Origin: Candidatus Ruminimicrobiellum bubulum
Lineage (GTDB): Bacteria > Elusimicrobiota > Endomicrobiia > Endomicrobiales > Endomicrobiaceae
Direction of reading: 5' to 3'
Assembly (NCBI GenBank): GCA_017651625.1
Contig: JAGCCP010000045.1
Coordinates: forward strand, 1-42,707
Length of the DNA: 42,707 bases
The notes under the pieces are model-generated. The model made no database searches and had not been told where the DNA came from. It saw only the letters and a program-made list of their open reading frames with translations. The stretch's first letter is position 1. Every line of letters begins with the position of its first letter. This document shows, piece after piece, positions 1-7,796 of the stretch. Position numbers and translations under genes: made by a program.

Positions 1-43
1 CTAAACAAACAACAACTAAAAGTATTATTATTTTCTTTATCAT
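1..43 (-). CDS. N-terminus of an exported protein, cut by window edge
   Basis: Reading the minus strand from an ATG at 41-43, the first 14 codons give M-I-K-K followed by a run of hydrophobic residues (IIILLVVVCL), the start of a signal peptide or membrane anchor. A strong ribosome binding site (GGAGG, plus positions 48-52) lies just upstream. The gene begins 17 bases after the TetR stop codon, so the two form one transcript. By analogy with cecR-type loci, where a TetR gene precedes an HlyD-like membrane fusion protein of an efflux pump, this could be an efflux adaptor, but only the signal sequence is visible and the function is inference. Confidence 0.6.
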   Translation of the reverse strand, partial: MIKKIIILLVVVCL

Positions 44-59
44 ATTGCCTCCTTCGCTG

Positions 60-683
60 CTATTCAAACATCACGGATATATATTTTTTCAAATTGTTTC
101 TTATTATTTTTATATCTTCATCCGTAAAGGCTTTTTTATTTACCATTTTTAAAGAAAAAGCAGAAAATAGTTTAGGTGAATTTATTTGTGAAATGAAAAA
201 TATTACGGACAATATCACTTGCCTGTCTGTTTCTTTTTTATTTAAGATACTTGCAAAAAGTTTGTTCATAAAATTTAATGCGGGAACGTTTATTTGTGCT
301 CTTGAATTTTGTTGTTCTCTGAACATAAACAACAATACATCGTTAGAAATTTTGGTATATAGAAAATCTATCATCTTGTTTCCGTAATTATACAGGAAAT
401 CTAATTTTTCTTTTTTTGAAAGTTTTTTTAAATCCATATCGAAATCAACAAAAGTTTTTACATATTCCGTAAGATTTTTGGTTAAATTATCTATTATGGC
501 TTGATACAGTTCCTGTTTTCCTCCGAAATAGTAAGAAATCATACTTATATTTATGTTTGCCTGTTTACAGATAGTTCTTGTACTTACACCGTCAAAACCG
601 TTTTCTGCAAAAAGTTTTGTTGCCACTTCAAGTATTTTACTTTTTGAATTTTCATTTTGAACTGATTCTTTTATTTTTTTCAT
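60..683 (-). CDS. TetR/AcrR family transcriptional regulator
   Basis: A 207-residue protein with a typical TetR DNA-binding domain at about residues 15-62: a first helix with ILEVATKLFAENGFDG, then STRTICKQANI and the recognition-helix end MISYYFGGKQELY. The C-terminal ligand-binding half is divergent and does not reveal the inducer. The 'ISYYFGGK' form resembles CecR/YbiH-type members, which control neighbouring efflux genes. The gene is followed after 17 bases by a truncated exported-protein gene, and its promoter contains a palindrome that fits an auto-regulatory operator. Family assignment is firm; the efflux link is inferred from position. Confidence 0.93.
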   Translation of the reverse strand: MKKIKESVQNENSKSKILEVATKLFAENGFDGVSTRTICKQANINISMISYYFGGKQELYQAIIDNLTKNLTEYVKTFVDFDMDLKKLSKKEKLDFLYNYGNKMIDFLYTKISNDVLLFMFREQQNSRAQINVPALNFMNKLFASILNKKETDRQVILSVIFFISQINSPKLFSAFSLKMVNKKAFTDEDIKIIRNNLKKYISVMFE

Positions 684-707
684 GATATATCTCCTTTTCC
701 TATAGAT

Positions 708-736
708 AGTATATCAAACAAACGTTTGATTGTCAA
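708..736 (-). promoter_or_regulatory. Sigma70-type promoter of the tetR operon
   Basis: On the minus strand TTGACA (731-736) and TATACT (708-713) are separated by exactly 17 bases, a near-perfect housekeeping promoter 25 bases upstream of the TetR start codon. The whole spacer is occupied by a palindrome, so repressor binding would block RNA polymerase directly. Confidence 0.85.
713..732. promoter_or_regulatory. Putative TetR operator palindrome
   Basis: CAAACAAACGTTTGATTG (715-732) is an 18-base palindrome centred between 723 and 724, with one mismatched pair; the inner CAAACGTTTG is perfect. An alternative view is the perfect 7-base inverted repeat at 713-719 and 724-730. Size and symmetry suit a TetR dimer, and it fills the -35/-10 spacer of the regulator's own promoter. 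Confidence 0.72.
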
Positions 737-750
737 TGTTTTTTTAAATA

Positions 751-781
751 AAAAAAGCAAGTGTTTCTAACTTGCTTTTTT
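751..781 (-). terminator. Rho-independent terminator, probably bidirectional
   Basis: AAAAAGCAAGT and ACTTGCTTTTT form an 11-base stem around a seven-base loop, with A and T runs on both sides. It lies 20 bases beyond the stop codon of the cyclophilin-like gene and closes the acetyltransferase-hydrolase-cyclophilin operon on the minus strand, just before the tetR promoter. Confidence 0.85.
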
Positions 782-800
782 ATACCGTGTAAAATTTAAA

Positions 801-1244
801 TTAATTGTTTCCCGTTAAAACAACTTTTATATCTTTTTTGCCTAATGCGGTTTCAATATCTGCAGGATTTTCTATATGTCCTATTTTTGTATAACTGTAA
901 GATGTTGTGAAACTTTTATAGAATATTACAAGACAACTGTTACCGAAAAGCATAACGTCGCCTTTTTTAATGTTTTTTACCGATTTTGAATCAGTAGGAA
1001 GTGTAAAATCCAAATAACAATATTTTTCGTTATTGTTTAAGTCCGACATTTCTAACGTTATCGGGAGCTTTTGATATAATTCTTTTACTGTTCTGTTGTT
1101 TTCAACAATAACCGTAAATGTTTTATTATCAATTTGAATATTCATTTTTTGACTGTTCCCCGTTTGTTGAGCATATACCGCAAAAACATAAACAAGCAAT
1201 GCTCCCGATAACAATAATGAAAACAAAATAAGTTTTGTTTTCAT
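801..1244 (-). CDS. Exported cyclophilin-like fold protein
   Basis: A 147-residue protein with an N-terminal signal segment (about residues 1-25, ending VYAQQ). The mature part matches the bacterial cyclophilin-like family: VKELYQKLPITLEMSDLNNNEKYCYL, then KKGDVMLFGNSCLVIFYKSF and SYSYTKIGHI. Members have a cyclophilin-type beta barrel but generally lack the eukaryotic prolyl-isomerase active site, and their biochemical role is unknown. They are commonly seen beside flavodoxins, aldo/keto reductases and alpha/beta hydrolases, as here. The start codon overlaps the hydrolase stop codon by one base (TAATG), so translation is coupled. Last gene of its operon, closed by the hairpin at 751-781. Confidence 0.85.
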   Translation of the reverse strand: MKTKLILFSLLLSGALLVYVFAVYAQQTGNSQKMNIQIDNKTFTVIVENNRTVKELYQKLPITLEMSDLNNNEKYCYLDFTLPTDSKSVKNIKKGDVMLFGNSCLVIFYKSFTTSYSYTKIGHIENPADIETALGKKDIKVVLTGNN

Positions 1245-2302
1245 TATTTTAAATATGTCTTAAAAAACTGTTCTATTTTATCAAAAGGAATTACATCAAC
1301 GTTATCGTATAAATCCACATGACTTGCACCCGGAATAATCATAATTTCTTTGTTATCTTTATATTTGCTGCCTTCACCTTGAACCATATCTATATAAGCA
1401 TCTTTACTGAAATAGCAGGAATGTGCTTTTTCACCGTGTATCATTAACACTGCACTTCTTATTTCTTTGGTGAAAGTAAGTTCAGGTGTATTAATAAATG
1501 AAAGTGCGGATGTTTTGTTCCAACCCGTGTTTGAGTTCAAACTTCTTTTATGGTAACCTCTGGGTGTTTTGTAATATGCATAGTAATCTTTTACAAATTG
1601 CGGTGCATCTGCAGGTAACGGATCAACAACTCCGCCGGCAAGTTCATATTTCCCGCTTTTAAAATCTTTTATTCTTTGTGCATTCAATTCCTGTTTTAAA
1701 GCATAAAGTTCATCTTCTGTCATTTGATCGAAATAACCTTTATGGTTTACTCTGCTCATGTTATACATTGTGGATGTAACCGTTGCTTTTATTCTTGTAT
1801 CTATACTTGCAGCATTTAAAGCATGTCCGCCCCAACCGCAAATACCGATAATACCTATTTTGTCAGGATCAACATTGTCTTGAGCGGATAAAAAATCCAC
1901 TGCTGCTTGAAAATCTTCCGTATTGATATCAGGTGATGCCACATATCTCGGTTCACCTTTACTTTCACCCGTATATGAAGGATCAAATGCTAGTGTAATA
2001 AAACCTTTTTCAGCCATAATTTGTGCATACAATCCGGAACTTTGTTCTTTTACTGCGCCGAACGGACCGGAAACTGCAATTGCTGCCAACTTTTCACCTT
2101 TCTTATATGTTTTAGGAGTATATAAATCGCCTACAAGTTCTATACCGAATCTGTTTTTAAAACTTACTTTTTTTACATCTACTTTTTCACTTTTAGGAAA
2201 AACTTTGTCCCAACCTTTAGAATCTTTTTTTGATGCTGCCATAACACTTCCTCCCGAAATTAACAATACCGCCAACAAACTTGTTACTAATTTTTTAAAC
2301 AT
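1244..2302 (-). CDS. Exported alpha/beta hydrolase (dienelactone hydrolase-like)
   Basis: A 352-residue protein with a clear signal peptide (MFKKLVTSLLAVLLISGGSV, cleavage near VMA-AS). The mature part is an alpha/beta hydrolase: an oxyanion-side strand LAAIAVSGPFGA, then the nucleophile elbow GICGWGG with cysteine in the nucleophile position, as in dienelactone hydrolases, and a C-terminal GASHVDLYD holding the likely catalytic histidine. The substrate cannot be read from sequence. It sits 10 bases after the acetyltransferase gene and overlaps the cyclophilin-like gene by one base, so the three are one operon. Similar exported hydrolases occur in gut bacteria beside flavodoxin and reductase genes. 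Confidence 0.88.
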   Translation of the reverse strand: MFKKLVTSLLAVLLISGGSVMAASKKDSKGWDKVFPKSEKVDVKKVSFKNRFGIELVGDLYTPKTYKKGEKLAAIAVSGPFGAVKEQSSGLYAQIMAEKGFITLAFDPSYTGESKGEPRYVASPDINTEDFQAAVDFLSAQDNVDPDKIGIIGICGWGGHALNAASIDTRIKATVTSTMYNMSRVNHKGYFDQMTEDELYALKQELNAQRIKDFKSGKYELAGGVVDPLPADAPQFVKDYYAYYKTPRGYHKRSLNSNTGWNKTSALSFINTPELTFTKEIRSAVLMIHGEKAHSCYFSKDAYIDMVQGEGSKYKDNKEIMIIPGASHVDLYDNVDVIPFDKIEQFFKTYLK

Positions 2303-2312
2303 GCTGTCCTCC

Positions 2313-2900
2313 CTATTTTATTTCTATTTGTTTTATAACTCTTGCGGGACTTCCAACCGCTATTGAATTCGCGGGAACATTTTTTGTCACAACACTTCCC
2401 GCACCGATAACCGCACCGTTGCTAATTTCAACTCCGGGCAAAATTGTACAATCGGAACCTATCCAAACATTTTTACCTATCTTTACGGGACTCGGATGCA
2501 AATTTGCTCTTTTGTCAGGATTGAAATCGTGGTTTAATGTTGCAATTGTTGTATTGTGCCCTATTAAAGAACCGTCACCTATTTCTATGCCGCCCTGATC
2601 CTGAAAACGGCAACATGCATTTATGAAAACATTTTTGCCTATCTTAATATTCTTACCGCAATCCGTATAAAAAGGCGGAAAACATCTGAAAGATTTATCT
2701 ACTTGTGTTCCGGTAAGCTTTGAAAACAATTCTACTATTTGTTCCGGAGTATTATATTTATTATTTATTTCACTTGTTATTTGTAATGCTTCCTGAGCCA
2801 ACTTATGAAATATTATAAACATTTCGGATCCGTCACAAATTTCTTCTTTTGTTGCCATTGTTTTTCTAAACTGTTCTATATTTATTGCTTTTTCATTCAT
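2313..2900 (-). CDS. Sugar O-acetyltransferase, left-handed beta-helix (Maa/LacA family)
   Basis: A 195-residue hexapeptide-repeat acetyltransferase. The N-terminal helical part (about 1-70) is of the maltose-acetyltransferase type; after residue 80 isoleucine-rich hexapeptide repeats follow (IKIGKNVFINACC, IEIGDGSLIGHNTTI, VKIGKNVWIGSDCTI, VEISNGAVIGAGSVV). The catalytic histidine should be the one in ATLNHDF. It transfers acetyl from acetyl-CoA to a sugar or similar hydroxyl; the acceptor is unknown. First gene of the operon with the hydrolase and cyclophilin-like genes. A paralogue of identical length lies at 10634-11221, also in a redox cluster. Confidence 0.9.
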   Translation of the reverse strand: MNEKAINIEQFRKTMATKEEICDGSEMFIIFHKLAQEALQITSEINNKYNTPEQIVELFSKLTGTQVDKSFRCFPPFYTDCGKNIKIGKNVFINACCRFQDQGGIEIGDGSLIGHNTTIATLNHDFNPDKRANLHPSPVKIGKNVWIGSDCTILPGVEISNGAVIGAGSVVTKNVPANSIAVGSPARVIKQIEIK

Positions 2901-2919
2901 AGTATTTTCCTTTTTTATT

Positions 2920-2948
2920 ATTATCCGTTATTTCTTTAAAAATAGCAA
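2920..2948 (-). promoter_or_regulatory. Promoter of the acetyltransferase-hydrolase operon
   Basis: On the minus strand TTGCTA (2943-2948) and GATAAT (2920-2925) are 17 bases apart, with an AAGGAAA ribosome site further down before the ATG at 2900. It lies in the gap shared with the divergent lysR gene, the usual arrangement for control by a LysR protein. Confidence 0.6.
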
Positions 2949-3010
2949 ATACTTATATTTTATATTTAGATATGCTTGAAAAGCATAACAGAAAATTATA
3001 TTATTTGTAT

Positions 3011-3904
3011 ATGGATATAAGAGTTTTAAAATATTTTTTAGCCGTGGCACGGGAAGGCTCCATAACAAAGGCCGCTAATGTGTTACACGTTACACAACCT
3101 ACACTTTCCAGACAACTACAGGATTTGGAAAAAGAATTACAGCATAAACTTTTTGTCAGAGGACAACATTCCGTTTCACTTACAGAAGAAGGGCACATTT
3201 TAAGGCAAAGAGCCGAAGAAATTATTGATATGGTAGAAAAAACGAAAAACGAGTTTCTTTCAACGAAAGATATTATAAAGGGAACAGTTTATATCGGCAG
3301 CGGTGAAAGTGATGCCATAAGTTTAATAACCAATATTGTAAAAACTGTTCAAACGGAATATAAAGAAATAAAGTTCGATTTTTTAAGCGGAAATGCAGAC
3401 GATTTATGCGAAAAGTTAGATAAAGGGTTACTTGATTTCGCTGTTTTAATAGAACCGGTAAACATATCCAAATACGATTATATAACCTTACCCAAGAAGG
3501 ACAGGTGGGGAATAATCATGAAAAAGAATTGTTCTTTAGCAAAGAAAGAAAATGTTAAGTTTGAAGATTTAAAAAGTTTACCGCTTATAGTTTCAAGTCA
3601 ATTACTGAAAAAAACTTCAGTTAACGACATATTTTTTAAATGGTTTAAAGGGAACTTAAAGAATTTAAATATTGTTGCAACTTACAATCTTTTTTATAAT
3701 GCGGGATTAATGGTAAATTCCGGTGTAGGATATGCTTTAATTTTAGACAAACTTGCAAACACGGCATCAAGTTCGAACTTAACTTTCAAACCGTTAAGCC
3801 CGAAACTTGAATCCAATTTAAATATCGTTTGGAAAAAATCCCAACTGTTTTCTCCCGCCGCCAAAGTGTTTTTGGAAAAGCTGAAAGAAAAGTTTCGAAA
3901 ATAA
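3011..3904 (+). CDS. LysR family transcriptional regulator
   Basis: A protein of about 297 residues with the classic LysR winged helix at the start (MDIRVLKYFLAVAREGSITK, then AANVLHVTQPTLSRQLQDLE) and a periplasmic-binding-protein-like effector domain after about residue 85. An in-frame ATG at 2972 would add 13 residues; I chose 3011 because family members start at 'MDIR', although neither codon has a good ribosome site. It is transcribed away from the acetyltransferase-hydrolase-cyclophilin operon and towards the CMD-cupin gene, so both are candidate targets. The effector is unknown. Confidence 0.93.
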   Translation: MDIRVLKYFLAVAREGSITKAANVLHVTQPTLSRQLQDLEKELQHKLFVRGQHSVSLTEEGHILRQRAEEIIDMVEKTKNEFLSTKDIIKGTVYIGSGESDAISLITNIVKTVQTEYKEIKFDFLSGNADDLCEKLDKGLLDFAVLIEPVNISKYDYITLPKKDRWGIIMKKNCSLAKKENVKFEDLKSLPLIVSSQLLKKTSVNDIFFKWFKGNLKNLNIVATYNLFYNAGLMVNSGVGYALILDKLANTASSSNLTFKPLSPKLESNLNIVWKKSQLFSPAAKVFLEKLKEKFRK

Positions 3905-3906
3905 AA

Positions 3907-3934
3907 AAAGCAGGGGAAAGTTTTCCCCTGCTTT
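3907..3934 (-). terminator. Strong rho-independent terminator between lysR and the CMD-cupin gene
   Basis: AAAGCAGGGGAAA and TTTCCCCTGCTTT form a 13-base perfect inverted repeat around two bases (in practice a slightly shorter stem with a four-base loop). On the minus strand it is followed by a T run, so it terminates the CMD-cupin gene; on the plus strand it also follows the lysR stop within three bases. Confidence 0.82.
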
Positions 3935-3941
3935 GAAATAT

Positions 3942-3970
3942 TCTTCTAATCTTCCAATCTTCTAATCTTC
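3942..3970. repeat. Short tandem repeat in intergenic gap
   Basis: Three to four copies of an eight-base unit, CTTCTAAT or CTTCCAAT, lie between the terminator and the end of the CMD-cupin gene. Related TAATCTT-type strings occur in other gaps of this window (for example 33945-33960), suggesting a dispersed low-complexity repeat family. Confidence 0.55.
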
Positions 3971-3975
3971 TGCCG

Positions 3976-4983
3976 TTATGGTAACTTGTCGTATTCTTCG
4001 TCCGAAACTTCTTCGCACCATTCGGTTGAACCGCCTTCGGACGGAACTTCTATTGCTATATGGCTAAACCAGCTGTCTTTTGCCGCACCATGCCAATGTT
4101 TTGTTTCTGCGGGAATATTTACAACATCACCTTTTTTAAGTTCTTGTGCGGGTTTACCGGCTTCTTGATAGTATCCTCTGCCGCCGGTAACCAAAAGAAT
4201 TTGTCCGCCTTTGTGATGTATGTGCCAATTGTTTCTGCATTTAGGTTCAAATGTTACATTTGCCGTTACAACTTGTTCGGTAGTTAATATATTCAAATAA
4301 CTTTGACCTATAAAATATTTTGAATATGGGTTAGGTTCACCGATAGCAAATACTTCTGTTTGCGGTTTTGATGTCATTACGAGAATTTGTGTTACTTGTC
4401 CGTCGGTTAAACCGTTATTTTTACCTATTTGAATATGTGCTTTAAGTTGAGAATCAACTCCTTCAATTGAAGATAATGCCGCAATTGTTGCAATTTCTCT
4501 TTCTTTATAAGATAAGATTCCTCTTGAAAAAATATCTCCGAACAAATGTTCTTTTAAATAATCGTCTATTGCAGGTGCAAACTCAAAAAGTTCTCCTTCA
4601 ACTTTTTGTCCTACAAGTTCTGTTTGAATTTTTGTTCCTATTTTATTTTTATCTTCTTTTTTTGATAACGGTTTTCCTGCTTTACCTTCAATAAAAGAAC
4701 CGTCCTTAGTCGATTGAAGTAAAACACCTAAAGCATTTAAGCTTCTCGGGAAACCGCAATATGCATAAAGTTGAACCATAATTTCTTTTATTTCGTTTAC
4801 GGTTAACCCGTCACCTAAACTTTTGTCTACCGCTTTTCTTAAATTTTGTAAGTCGCCTGTAGCGGTATACTGAGCAACGGAAACAATATTTTTTTCTTTT
4901 GTAGTTAATAAAGCATCGGCAAAAATGTTTCCTGCCGCAAAAAACAGAACGGCAATTAAACTTATGGATATTCTTTTTATCAT
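3976..4983 (-). CDS. Exported carboxymuconolactone decarboxylase-cupin fusion protein
   Basis: A 335-residue protein with a signal peptide (MIKRISISLIAVLFFAAGNI, then FADA). Two carboxymuconolactone-decarboxylase-like helical repeats follow: about residues 40-110 (VNEIKEIMVQLYAYCGFPRS) and about 145-215 (YKEREIATIAALSSIEGVDS). The C-terminal third is a cupin barrel with metal-ligand histidines in NNWHIHHKGGQ and ETKHWHGA. CMD proteins are related to AhpD peroxidase-type enzymes; the actual reaction of these exported fusions is unknown. A ribosome site AAGGAG precedes the start. Convergent with lysR and separated from it by a strong terminator. Confidence 0.9.
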   Translation of the reverse strand: MIKRISISLIAVLFFAAGNIFADALLTTKEKNIVSVAQYTATGDLQNLRKAVDKSLGDGLTVNEIKEIMVQLYAYCGFPRSLNALGVLLQSTKDGSFIEGKAGKPLSKKEDKNKIGTKIQTELVGQKVEGELFEFAPAIDDYLKEHLFGDIFSRGILSYKEREIATIAALSSIEGVDSQLKAHIQIGKNNGLTDGQVTQILVMTSKPQTEVFAIGEPNPYSKYFIGQSYLNILTTEQVVTANVTFEPKCRNNWHIHHKGGQILLVTGGRGYYQEAGKPAQELKKGDVVNIPAETKHWHGAAKDSWFSHIAIEVPSEGGSTEWCEEVSDEEYDKLP

Positions 4984-5063
4984 GGTTTATACTCCTTAAT
5001 ATAAAATAAATTAAGCTATATTATATAAAATTTAATAATTGAAAACGAAAAGATTTAAAATAA

Positions 5064-5093
5064 GCACTCAATTTGGTAAAATATACCGAGTGC
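5064..5093. promoter_or_regulatory. Dyad overlapping the probable promoter of the TSCPD gene
   Basis: GCACTC (5064-5069) and GAGTGC (5088-5093) form a perfect inverted repeat. Within it GGTA (5075-5078) and TACC (5084-5087) form a second one. The dyad spans TAAAAT (5077-5082), a plausible -10 box for the gene starting at 5116, so it may be an operator or a 5'-leader structure. No specific regulator can be named. Confidence 0.4.
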
Positions 5094-5115
5094 AAAACTA
5101 TTATTGGAGTCATTT

Positions 5116-5370
5116 ATGAAAACTTATACCGTAAATACAAGAGGAATATGTGCGGCACAAATTTCTTTTTCATTAGACAAAGAAAACGTTTATAATATTA
5201 AGTTTGTGGGCGGATGTCCCGGAAACTCATCGGCAATAAGTAAACTTCTTGAAGGAACAAACGCAAAAAGAGTAGTTGAACTTTTAAAAGGTAACGATTG
5301 TGACGGTAAAGGAACATCTTGTGCGGACCAACTTGCATGCGGTATAGAAAAAGCTCTAAAAGGAAAATAA
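5116..5370 (+). CDS. TSCPD domain protein (TIGR03905-type)
   Basis: A small protein of 84 residues consisting of one TSCPD domain: ICAAQISFSLDKENVYNIKF, then GGCPGNSSAISKLLEG and cysteines in NDCDGKGTSCADQLACGI. The same fold is found at the C-terminus of vitamin B12-dependent ribonucleotide reductases, where its cysteines are redox or metal related, but the role of stand-alone members is unknown. The start is the ATG at 5116 because TTGGAGT immediately upstream is its ribosome site; an in-frame TTG at 5104 lies inside that site and is not the start. The next gene begins 14 bases after the stop. Confidence 0.88.
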   Translation: MKTYTVNTRGICAAQISFSLDKENVYNIKFVGGCPGNSSAISKLLEGTNAKRVVELLKGNDCDGKGTSCADQLACGIEKALKGK

Positions 5371-5384
5371 AATATAGCTTGAAC

Positions 5385-7796
5385 ATGAAAACATTCCTAT
5401 CTTTTTTAGTAAAAATCTTTTTTATATTTTTGTTGATGATCGGAATCGAATATGCGATAACACATCAAATACAATATCTCTTTATAGAAGCATATTTGAT
5501 TGCATCGATAGCTATTGTAATTACTTCTTATTTATATCAAACAAAATATTATTTAAAATTTCTCGCTTATTTTATAGTGTTTACAAGTGTTTTATATTTT
5601 AAAATAATTGATAATTCTTGCACCGATTACATTTTAAAACAAACAGTAGCTTTTTATATCGGCATAACTAATATTATTCTAATTGTTTCTTCTGTTTTTA
5701 ACAAGAAAAGCAAAATAATAAGTTATATTGTTGCGTTTGCTTTGTTACTTCCTACAATATTTATTTGGCAATATTTTTTCATTTCCGGCGGATTTGTTAC
5801 CGCAGACACGATACTTGCGATTCTTCAGACTAACTTTCAAGAAGCACAAGATTATATATATGATTTTATGGGAATAAAACAGTGTATAGGGCTAATCGGG
5901 CTCTTGCTTGTTTCTTTTATGGTTATAAATTACGGTACTAAATTAAAGTTAAAAGATATAAGCAAAAAAATGTTGTTGCTTTTATTGATATCTATGTGTT
6001 TAAACGGGTTTTTAGTTTACAACTTTAAAGGTAATGTTGTTGCAAATGTAATGCAAGATATGGAAAAGTATATCGATGAATATAAAGAATTTAAAAGATT
6101 GTCTGCCGAAAGAAAATTTGAAGATATAAAATTCGACAAAACAAAAATAAATAAAGGAATATATATTGTTGTAATAGGGGAATCTCAAACAAAAACGCAT
6201 ATGTCCGCATACGGATATGGTAAACAAACTACGCCATGGTTGGAAAGTATGGAACAAGACAAAAATTTTATAAAATTTACAAATGTTTATGGTTGCCATA
6301 CACAGACAGCACAAGTTTTGGCATATGCACTAACATCTAAAAACCAATACAACGACATTCCTATATCTAATGCTCTTTCGGTTATAGATATAGCAAAAGC
6401 TCTTGATATTCAAACCGCATGGTTAAGTAATCAAAACAGATTTTGTTTGTATGATAATATAGTCAGCGTAATCTCGGATTCCGCTCAACAACAAAGATGG
6501 TTGAACAAAAGTTTTGAAGGTGTAAATAAATACAATTATACCAACACGATTTTTTATGATAAAGCTCTTGTCGATGTGCTAAACAAAATAACATTATACG
6601 ACAACATGTTAATAATAATACATTTGATGGGTAACCATACCATTTATGAAGACAGATATCCGAAAGAATTTAGTGTATTCGACGAAGAACAAGATGATAA
6701 AATTGCACAATATGATAACAGTGTTTTGTATAACGATTATGTTGTAGAAAATATTTTCAGGACCGTAAAAAATATGCCCAAATTTAAAGCTTTAATATAT
6801 TTTGCCGATCATGGTGAAGATGTTGATGAAGGGATAGGTCATGATGCTACTCAGTTTGATTTGAACGTGGTAAAAGTGCCCATGTATATTTATTTTTCAG
6901 ACGATTACATAAAAAATAACAGTGCTATATATAACAATTTGCGTAAAAACAAAGATTGTTGTTTTACAAATGATTTAGTCTTCAATTTGTTATTCGGAAT
7001 TTGGAATATAAAAGTATCCGGAGTTTACGAGAAGAACAATGATATTACAAGTAACAATTACGATAGCAATATAAATAGGTTTAGAGTTCTTTACGGAAGA
7101 GAGACTGTTATAGACAGGAAGAATTTTTTAAAAATTAATAATGTCGTTCCAACAAATCGCAGTAATAAAAGAAATATAAACATTCCTAAAGGGAAAGTGT
7201 GGTTACATGCGACAAACAGCAGAAAAAAATTACAAAACAATATTGATAATTATGATGGTTTTGAAATTGATATTAATTTCAGTGATTCGGGAAATTATTT
7301 TAATGTGGATCGTTATAATACTTACGGAAACGAAAATTTGGCCAACATGTTAAAAGACATAGACGGGTTAGAAAAAAAATATTTGTGGTTTGATTTTAAA
7401 AATTTATCGGAAACAAACAAAAGTGTAACAGTAACTTTGTTAAACAAAATAGTAGAAGAAAATAATTTAAAGAAAGAAAATATAATTGTTGAAAGTAAAA
7501 ATGCAATGAGTTTAAATCTTTTTTCAAAAGCAGGATATTACACTTCTTTGGATTTAAATTTATATAGCTATAACGATATCAATAATTTGCCTCGTTTAAT
7601 GAAAGAAAACATAAAAAAAGCGGAACAAAGTTTAGTTGATTTTGTGTCTACCGATTCGACACATTTTGATGTAGTAAGATATTGTTTTCCGAATATGTCG
7701 CACCTTTTTTGGGTGGATGGGGATATAAAAACAAAAAGAAAACAAGATAAGTTTATTTTCGGGCATGACAAAAATGCCTACATCATTTTAAATTAG
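5385..7796 (+). CDS. EptA-type phosphoethanolamine transferase fused to a GDPD-like domain
   Basis: An 803-residue inner-membrane enzyme. About five transmembrane helices fill residues 1-220. A sulfatase-fold domain follows, with the family residues at the expected spacing: E266 in VVIGES, nucleophile T306 in GCHTQT (40 residues later, as I recall for Neisseria EptA E240/T280), H418 in MGNH, D475-H476 in FADHGE and H486. Such enzymes move phosphoethanolamine from lipid donors onto lipid A or glycans outside the inner membrane. Unusually, residues ~600-803 form an extra domain with H608, E627 and D629 (LHATNS, GFEIDI), WFDFKNL and IIVES, resembling glycerophosphodiester phosphodiesterase/FAM151-type barrels, but the usual second histidine (HD) is not seen. 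The ATG at 5385 is chosen because upstream codons overlap the TSCPD gene. It ends directly against rarA. Confidence 0.85.
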   Translation: MKTFLSFLVKIFFIFLLMIGIEYAITHQIQYLFIEAYLIASIAIVITSYLYQTKYYLKFLAYFIVFTSVLYFKIIDNSCTDYILKQTVAFYIGITNIILIVSSVFNKKSKIISYIVAFALLLPTIFIWQYFFISGGFVTADTILAILQTNFQEAQDYIYDFMGIKQCIGLIGLLLVSFMVINYGTKLKLKDISKKMLLLLLISMCLNGFLVYNFKGNVVANVMQDMEKYIDEYKEFKRLSAERKFEDIKFDKTKINKGIYIVVIGESQTKTHMSAYGYGKQTTPWLESMEQDKNFIKFTNVYGCHTQTAQVLAYALTSKNQYNDIPISNALSVIDIAKALDIQTAWLSNQNRFCLYDNIVSVISDSAQQQRWLNKSFEGVNKYNYTNTIFYDKALVDVLNKITLYDNMLIIIHLMGNHTIYEDRYPKEFSVFDEEQDDKIAQYDNSVLYNDYVVENIFRTVKNMPKFKALIYFADHGEDVDEGIGHDATQFDLNVVKVPMYIYFSDDYIKNNSAIYNNLRKNKDCCFTNDLVFNLLFGIWNIKVSGVYEKNNDITSNNYDSNINRFRVLYGRETVIDRKNFLKINNVVPTNRSNKRNINIPKGKVWLHATNSRKKLQNNIDNYDGFEIDINFSDSGNYFNVDRYNTYGNENLANMLKDIDGLEKKYLWFDFKNLSETNKSVTVTLLNKIVEENNLKKENIIVESKNAMSLNLFSKAGYYTSLDLNLYSYNDINNLPRLMKENIKKAEQSLVDFVSTDSTHFDVVRYCFPNMSHLFWVDGDIKTKRKQDKFIFGHDKNAYIILN

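Noticed and set aside
3942-3970. Possible CRISPR-like array from regularly spaced units
   Set aside because: Units are only eight bases with no spacers between them, and no cas gene is in the window; this is a tandem low-complexity repeat.
4060-4287. Open frames antisense to the CMD-cupin, hydrolase, GH81 and other genes
   Set aside because: They lie inside recognised genes on the opposite strand, have no ribosome sites and no recognisable domains.
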